48,458 bases of DNA. Origin: Deltaproteobacteria bacterium (GTDB lineage Bacteria; Desulfobacterota; Desulfarculia; Adiutricales; Adiutricaceae). The notes beneath the pieces are model-generated. The model had not been told where the DNA came from. It saw only the letters and a list, made by a program, of their open reading frames with translations, and did no database searches. The stretch's first letter is position 1. Each line of letters begins with the position of its first letter. Positions 44,569 to 48,458 of the stretch are shown here, piece after piece. Location of the stretch: assembly GCA_031264185.1 (NCBI GenBank), contig JAISEL010000122.1, positions 1 to 48,458 of the forward strand, in the 5' to 3' direction. Both the position numbers and the translations under genes were made by a program.

Positions 44569-45255
44569 TCAGCGTTTAGCCGGAACGGATTTTTGAGCCA
44601 AAGCTTTTTCTATGGCCTGGTTTACGGTTTTAAAAAAAACATCCGCACCCCTGTTTGCATTATAGGGGACCAGAAGTTGACCGTTCACGACCACAGCCGG
44701 AACTGTTTCCAGGCGGAATTTTTCAATGTAGTTCAAAGCCTTTTCTATTTTGCGGTCAGTTTTCTCTGACTCCATTGCCTCCAGATATTCTTTCTGAGTA
44801 ATATCATACTCTTTCAAAAAACCCAGCTGATAGTCCATGTCAACCAAGGCGAATTCTCCGGTATTGGCCAGAGTATCCATAACTTTCTGAAATATTTCGT
44901 TTCTAAGCATTTTTTCCTGGCCAAAGTAGTCAAGAGTGAAGAAAAGGTCGGCGTACTGGTTTACCGTATAGTACTCTTCCTGGGAAACGTAACTGCGAGC
45001 GACCACGACCGGCAGTACCTCAAAAGAGACGTTTTCGGGCAAAGAAGCAGCGAAAGCTTCCAGTTTAGGCTCAATGAGCTGGCAGTCAAAATTACCGTAG
45101 TAAATGAAGTAGACAACGTCGATTTTCTTTTCAGAAGTCGCTTGCGGTTGGACAGCAAAGGTCTGGTTATTGGTCGGAGTATTGAGTTGAGCCAAAACCA
45201 GTCCGGGAATCAAAAGAAGGCCAAAGACCAGGGCCAGAGATAACAGCTTCTTCAC
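44569..45255 (-). CDS. DsbA-like thioredoxin-fold periplasmic protein with incomplete active site
   Basis: A 228-residue secreted protein. The signal peptide MKKLLSLALVFGLLLIPG (initiated at GTG 45255, with GGAGGG five bases upstream) ends near VLAQ. The thioredoxin-like core has VVYFIYYGNFDCQ, where a DsbA enzyme would carry CxxC; here only the second Cys remains and the first is Asn. The cis-Pro loop TVPAVVVNG is kept. It cannot act as a normal disulfide oxidase. It may be a chaperone-like or redox-sensing relative. The upstream AT-rich region probably contains its promoter. Confidence 0.75.
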   Translation of the reverse strand: MKKLLSLALVFGLLLIPGLVLAQLNTPTNNQTFAVQPQATSEKKIDVVYFIYYGNFDCQLIEPKLEAFAASLPENVSFEVLPVVVARSYVSQEEYYTVNQYADLFFTLDYFGQEKMLRNEIFQKVMDTLANTGEFALVDMDYQLGFLKEYDITQKEYLEAMESEKTDRKIEKALNYIEKFRLETVPAVVVNGQLLVPYNANRGADVFFKTVNQAIEKALAQKSVPAKR

Positions 45256-46858
45256 ATCAACCCTCCGTGATTTTGATTTAATGAATAATAGTATTAATAC
45301 GCGATTAATCGCACTAACCAATAAATTATATAATTATACTAGTATTGTAAAATAATATAATTAGTTTAATATAAATACTATTATATCTTATATAATATTA
45401 ATTAATTATGTTTGATCGATATTGTTATAGTAATTAATGCTGTTTTAAAGTAAGCCGATTTTTTTCTACTGGACAAAATCTTACGGTTCAGGTAGTCTAT
45501 TGTCAAGTTTTTTTTAACCCAACGGCTTGGCGCAGAGACTGTAGTTTAGATCTTGTCTGGACCTGTTTTCTGTTGATTTAGCATTTAAATATTTGAAATA
45601 GCTATTTTTAAAATTCGGTTAAGAGTCTCATTTTGATGAAAAAAGTCCTGATTATTTCGTTAAAAAGTTTAGATGACGTGGTAGCGACGACTGCATTTTT
45701 GCTATTAATTATTAATCAAAAAATTCTGGCCGGAAGCGGCAATCCATTATTTAGTGGCCAAACCAGACGGTCACCTTTATTGTGACCAATCGATCTCTGT
45801 TCAAAAAAGTCTGGATTTTTTCTGGCAACCTGGCAACTTAGAAGGGAAAAATGCAAGATTTGGTTCTGGATTATTCGGAAAATGCCCAGGAGCTAATTTA
45901 ACTCTGGTTTCATGCGTCAAAACCAGAGTTGGCTACAGAGCAAAAAAGCACCAAATCCTAAGACACGTCTGGTTTAGCCACTTGATGACCTCAAGATCCC
46001 GGGACTGGTCTTGAAACAGACCAAACTCTCTACCCAAAGCTATTCCAGCCTGAGGCAAAATTGAGGTTCTGAATCTTCTGGTCAAGCATAAAGTTGGTCC
46101 TGAACAATAATAATATATTGCTCTTCACTTAGCTTCCTCCTACTGGGGAGGTCATCTGGCATCAGGTTTGAAGAACATTGCCTGTCTCTTTTTTTAGACC
46201 GTCCAGCGGGGTTCATTGGGCAGCTCAAAGGTCCTTTAGTCAGAACTTGTTTTGTCCCCCCGGACGACAGACCATGTAAAGAGTTCTTGCCGTCCCCAGG
46301 GTGAGGCGGTCTCCTGTCAGGTGTTTTAAAATGCTTGTTGATTTAAATTTTGACCAGTATGTTCAGCCAGTAGGTTGAGAAAGTCTAGACTGTAACCTGA
46401 AATCCAGGATTTGTTTGCCTATTTACAGGTTAAAAATGGAAAATATTTCAATATAGGACATTTATAATATATAAAAAATGATTCCACCACTTAATTATAA
46501 AACTTATATGGTTAAATAGACATATATTGTAGTAATAAAAATTAATTATTCTAAATTACAATTTTTATGGTTTTATAATATTAAATAGCTCAAAAATGGT
46601 CTTTTTATAATTTTTTAAACTATTTAAAGTAGATAAAAACTGTAAGTTTGTATAGTGACTTCTTTGTATGTTCTGCATTTGATCGACCGGATCTTGACCC
46701 AGCTTCAGAGTAGAACAGGCCCAAGTGAACATGACCGAAAGGTCCCGTACTTAACCACATAACAGAATTTATCTAAAGAAATTAATATTACTGATACGGA
46801 TTATTTGTTTTAATTTAAACTAAACATAAGGAGGCGGCGTTTCCCCCGGCCTGACCTG
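45256..46858. other. AT-rich, hairpin-rich non-coding region
   Basis: No supported gene. An 86-codon frame at 45754-46014 lies across strong inverted repeats and has no start signal, so I do not call it. Bases 46120-46400 are more GC-rich without a clear frame; 46440-46660 are very AT-rich. Confidence 0.45.
45753..46015. repeat. Cluster of inverted repeats
   Basis: Four stems lie together. AACTCTGGTTT (45900-45910) pairs perfectly with AAACCAGAGTT (45920-45930). GGTCAC/GTGACC lies near 45769-45787. AGTGGCCAAACCAGACG near 45753 pairs, bar one base, with CGTCTGGTTTAGCCACT near 45967. TGGTCT/AGACCA lies near 46000. None is followed by a T run. The set could fold into one branched structure. Confidence 0.55.
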
Positions 46859-47203
<345 letters not shown>

Positions 47204-47257
47204 AACAAAAAATCCAGATCTTGGCTTGAGAATTACAGTTTTACGTTTATACGGGAT

Positions 47258-48136
47258 ATGAAGAAAAACATGAGTAACAAAAGAATTGAAAACAATGACA
47301 TTCTGGAAGATAAAGTAGGTCCGTGGCGAATCCAGTGGAAGAATGACGGTTTTGATTATCAGACCTTATTAAACAGCTTCATGGACAATGAAATTCAGGG
47401 CCAAAGACTGACAACTGGCTCGCCTTACCGTATTGTCCATAAAGTTGAATATGCTGGGCGCACTTTTGTGTTAAAAAAGGACACAGAAACCGACCGGCGC
47501 CTGGAAAAAAGGCTGTGGACGCGGTTGGCCGGAACATTCTACTCCAGGCTTATTCACTTAACGTCTAAAGCAATCAAAAAGGGGTGTCCAGTTCTCCAGG
47601 ATGTCTATCTGGTGGCTGAAAAAATGGAAGGTTCATTCTGCCGAGAGGCTTATATTATTGCCGAATATATACACGGCCAAAGTTTTATCAAAGAAGTTTA
47701 CGAAGAAGGCCAGCCTGTCGTTTTCCTGCGGCCGGGAGTCAATTTAAGCCGCATAGCTGAGGCTCTGGCAATTCTCCATGATTACGGTCTGGCCTCCAAT
47801 GACGCCATTGTCAGTAATTTCATCTTAACAGAGGACAAAAAAATCAAGGTCATTGATCTGTGTACCAATGGCCCCGTATTCATTGCCATGGCCAATGACA
47901 TCATGAAGATGCGCCGTTCTTATAACACTGAAGTTCCTATCCGCCGACTGACTGTCAAGATCCTGACTGTGTTTTTATCCTGGCAATACCGGTTAAAACA
48001 ACGTTTAAGGATTTGGCGCAAACGAATTCCACCGCCTATACCTCCGAAAATTTGGGAAGACCTGCCGGAGGCGGTCTCAAAGCCAGAGTCAGAGGCGGTT
48101 AAAGGTGTTGTTGATTCCGGTGTCCAGCCTGAATAG
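47258..48136 (+). CDS. LPS core heptose kinase-like protein (RfaY/WaaY-like)
   Basis: A 292-residue small-kinase-fold protein. VLKK at 71-74 could supply the ATP lysine, AEYIHGQ is hinge-like, HDYGLASNDAIVSN at 174-187 stands for the catalytic loop and KVIDL at 197-201 for the DFG-type metal Asp. The overall layout fits RfaY, which phosphorylates heptose II in the inner LPS core. The catalytic loop is weaker than canonical (Asp is in NDAIVSN). The last 35 residues are proline-rich and charged. ATG at 47270 is an alternative start. Its identity is inferred from motif order only. Confidence 0.6.
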   Translation: MKKNMSNKRIENNDILEDKVGPWRIQWKNDGFDYQTLLNSFMDNEIQGQRLTTGSPYRIVHKVEYAGRTFVLKKDTETDRRLEKRLWTRLAGTFYSRLIHLTSKAIKKGCPVLQDVYLVAEKMEGSFCREAYIIAEYIHGQSFIKEVYEEGQPVVFLRPGVNLSRIAEALAILHDYGLASNDAIVSNFILTEDKKIKVIDLCTNGPVFIAMANDIMKMRRSYNTEVPIRRLTVKILTVFLSWQYRLKQRLRIWRKRIPPPIPPKIWEDLPEAVSKPESEAVKGVVDSGVQPE

Positions 48137-48339
48137 ATACCACGGCTACGTTCAGGTTAGCATAGATTAAGGCTTTAATTTGAAAATATTGTTGGTCAGA
48201 CCCATAATGAAAAGCTGGAGAACTCCGATCTGTTACCCAAAGCTCAGAAGCCATCTATGTGAAGTCAGATCTATTTTACAAGGCCAGTCAGACTAGCCAG
48301 CTTCTGTTCACACATTTTTATAGACGTGGTGAACATATA

Positions 48340-48458
48340 TAACCTGAAATCCCGGAAAATTTTATAACCTACTTTTCCTGTCTGGCGCAGGGATATCAAA
48401 TATCTTAAAAATTTCCTTTTGAGTAGCTGTTAGTTCATTTATAAAAATATTATGTTTT
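48340..48458 (-). mobile_element. Right terminal repeat: 3' end of the same insertion sequence
   Basis: Perfect reverse complement of bases 1-119, so position i pairs with 48459 minus i. On the minus strand it encodes the same 31-codon transposase tail. The two copies point their 3' ends inward. The 203 bases between the kinase-like gene and this repeat hold nothing recognisable. Confidence 0.6.

Noticed and set aside
45754-46014. 86-codon plus-strand frame
   Set aside because: It lies entirely across nested inverted repeats and lacks start signals, so the repeats explain the sequence better.

Overview
The window reads as a chromosomal contig from a Gram-negative, anaerobic, probably host- or gut-associated bacterium. 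The outer membrane is indicated by two lipoproteins, an LPS-core kinase-like gene and an Mla-type ATPase. Anaerobic life is indicated by an [FeFe]-hydrogenase-type H2 sensor and iron-sulfur flavoproteins. A deltaproteobacterial (Desulfobacterota-like) origin is my best guess from gene content, but no rRNA is present to settle it. Real genes are moderately GC-rich and intergenic DNA is strikingly AT-rich, so the coding islands stand out. There are many long non-coding stretches and many decayed genes, as expected in a genome under relaxed selection.

Both ends carry the same 119-bp sequence in inverted orientation. It reads as the 3' end of a transposase gene, so the contig most likely stops inside two copies of one insertion sequence. 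From the left: an IS-truncated, frameshifted Rpn-type nuclease; an active NlpC/P60 lipoprotein facing a Ski2-like helicase; a catalytically dead NlpC/P60 lipoprotein; a soluble hydrogenase-chemoreceptor fusion followed by a tandem duplication that also involves an Rpn gene; then a minus-strand block with a phosphopantetheinyl transferase, an Mla-type ATPase, a TnpB-type element remnant, a CheZ-like protein with a repeat-rich tail, DJ-1, PyrR, a short LarC, CorC and a degenerate sigma-54-activator-like FHA protein (2.8-20.3 kb). From 21 to 25.3 kb on the plus strand lie an Rpn-like protein, two flavoproteins, dUTPase and a metallo-beta-lactamase-fold hydrolase.

From 28.1 to 42.8 kb the plus strand is a housekeeping run: metG-trkA, an inserted and now frameshifted AAA/PD-(D/E)XK gene, then trkH-mpl-rnc-era-murU-amgK-der with overlapping or abutting reading frames. 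Mpl, the MurU-like nucleotidyltransferase and the AmgK-like kinase together suggest cell-wall sugar and peptide recycling. TrkA and TrkH form a potassium uptake system. The last 6 kb hold a DsbA-like periplasmic protein lacking its first active-site cysteine, a hairpin-rich non-coding stretch, a (CT)20 microsatellite and an LPS heptose-kinase-like gene.

The recurring theme is birth and decay of two selfish-looking nuclease families, Rpn/PDDEXK and AAA-ATPase/PD-(D/E)XK: eight loci in 48 kb, only two of them intact. The other theme is pseudoenzymes: NlpC/P60, the sigma-54 AAA+ protein and the DsbA-like protein all keep the fold but have lost catalytic residues.
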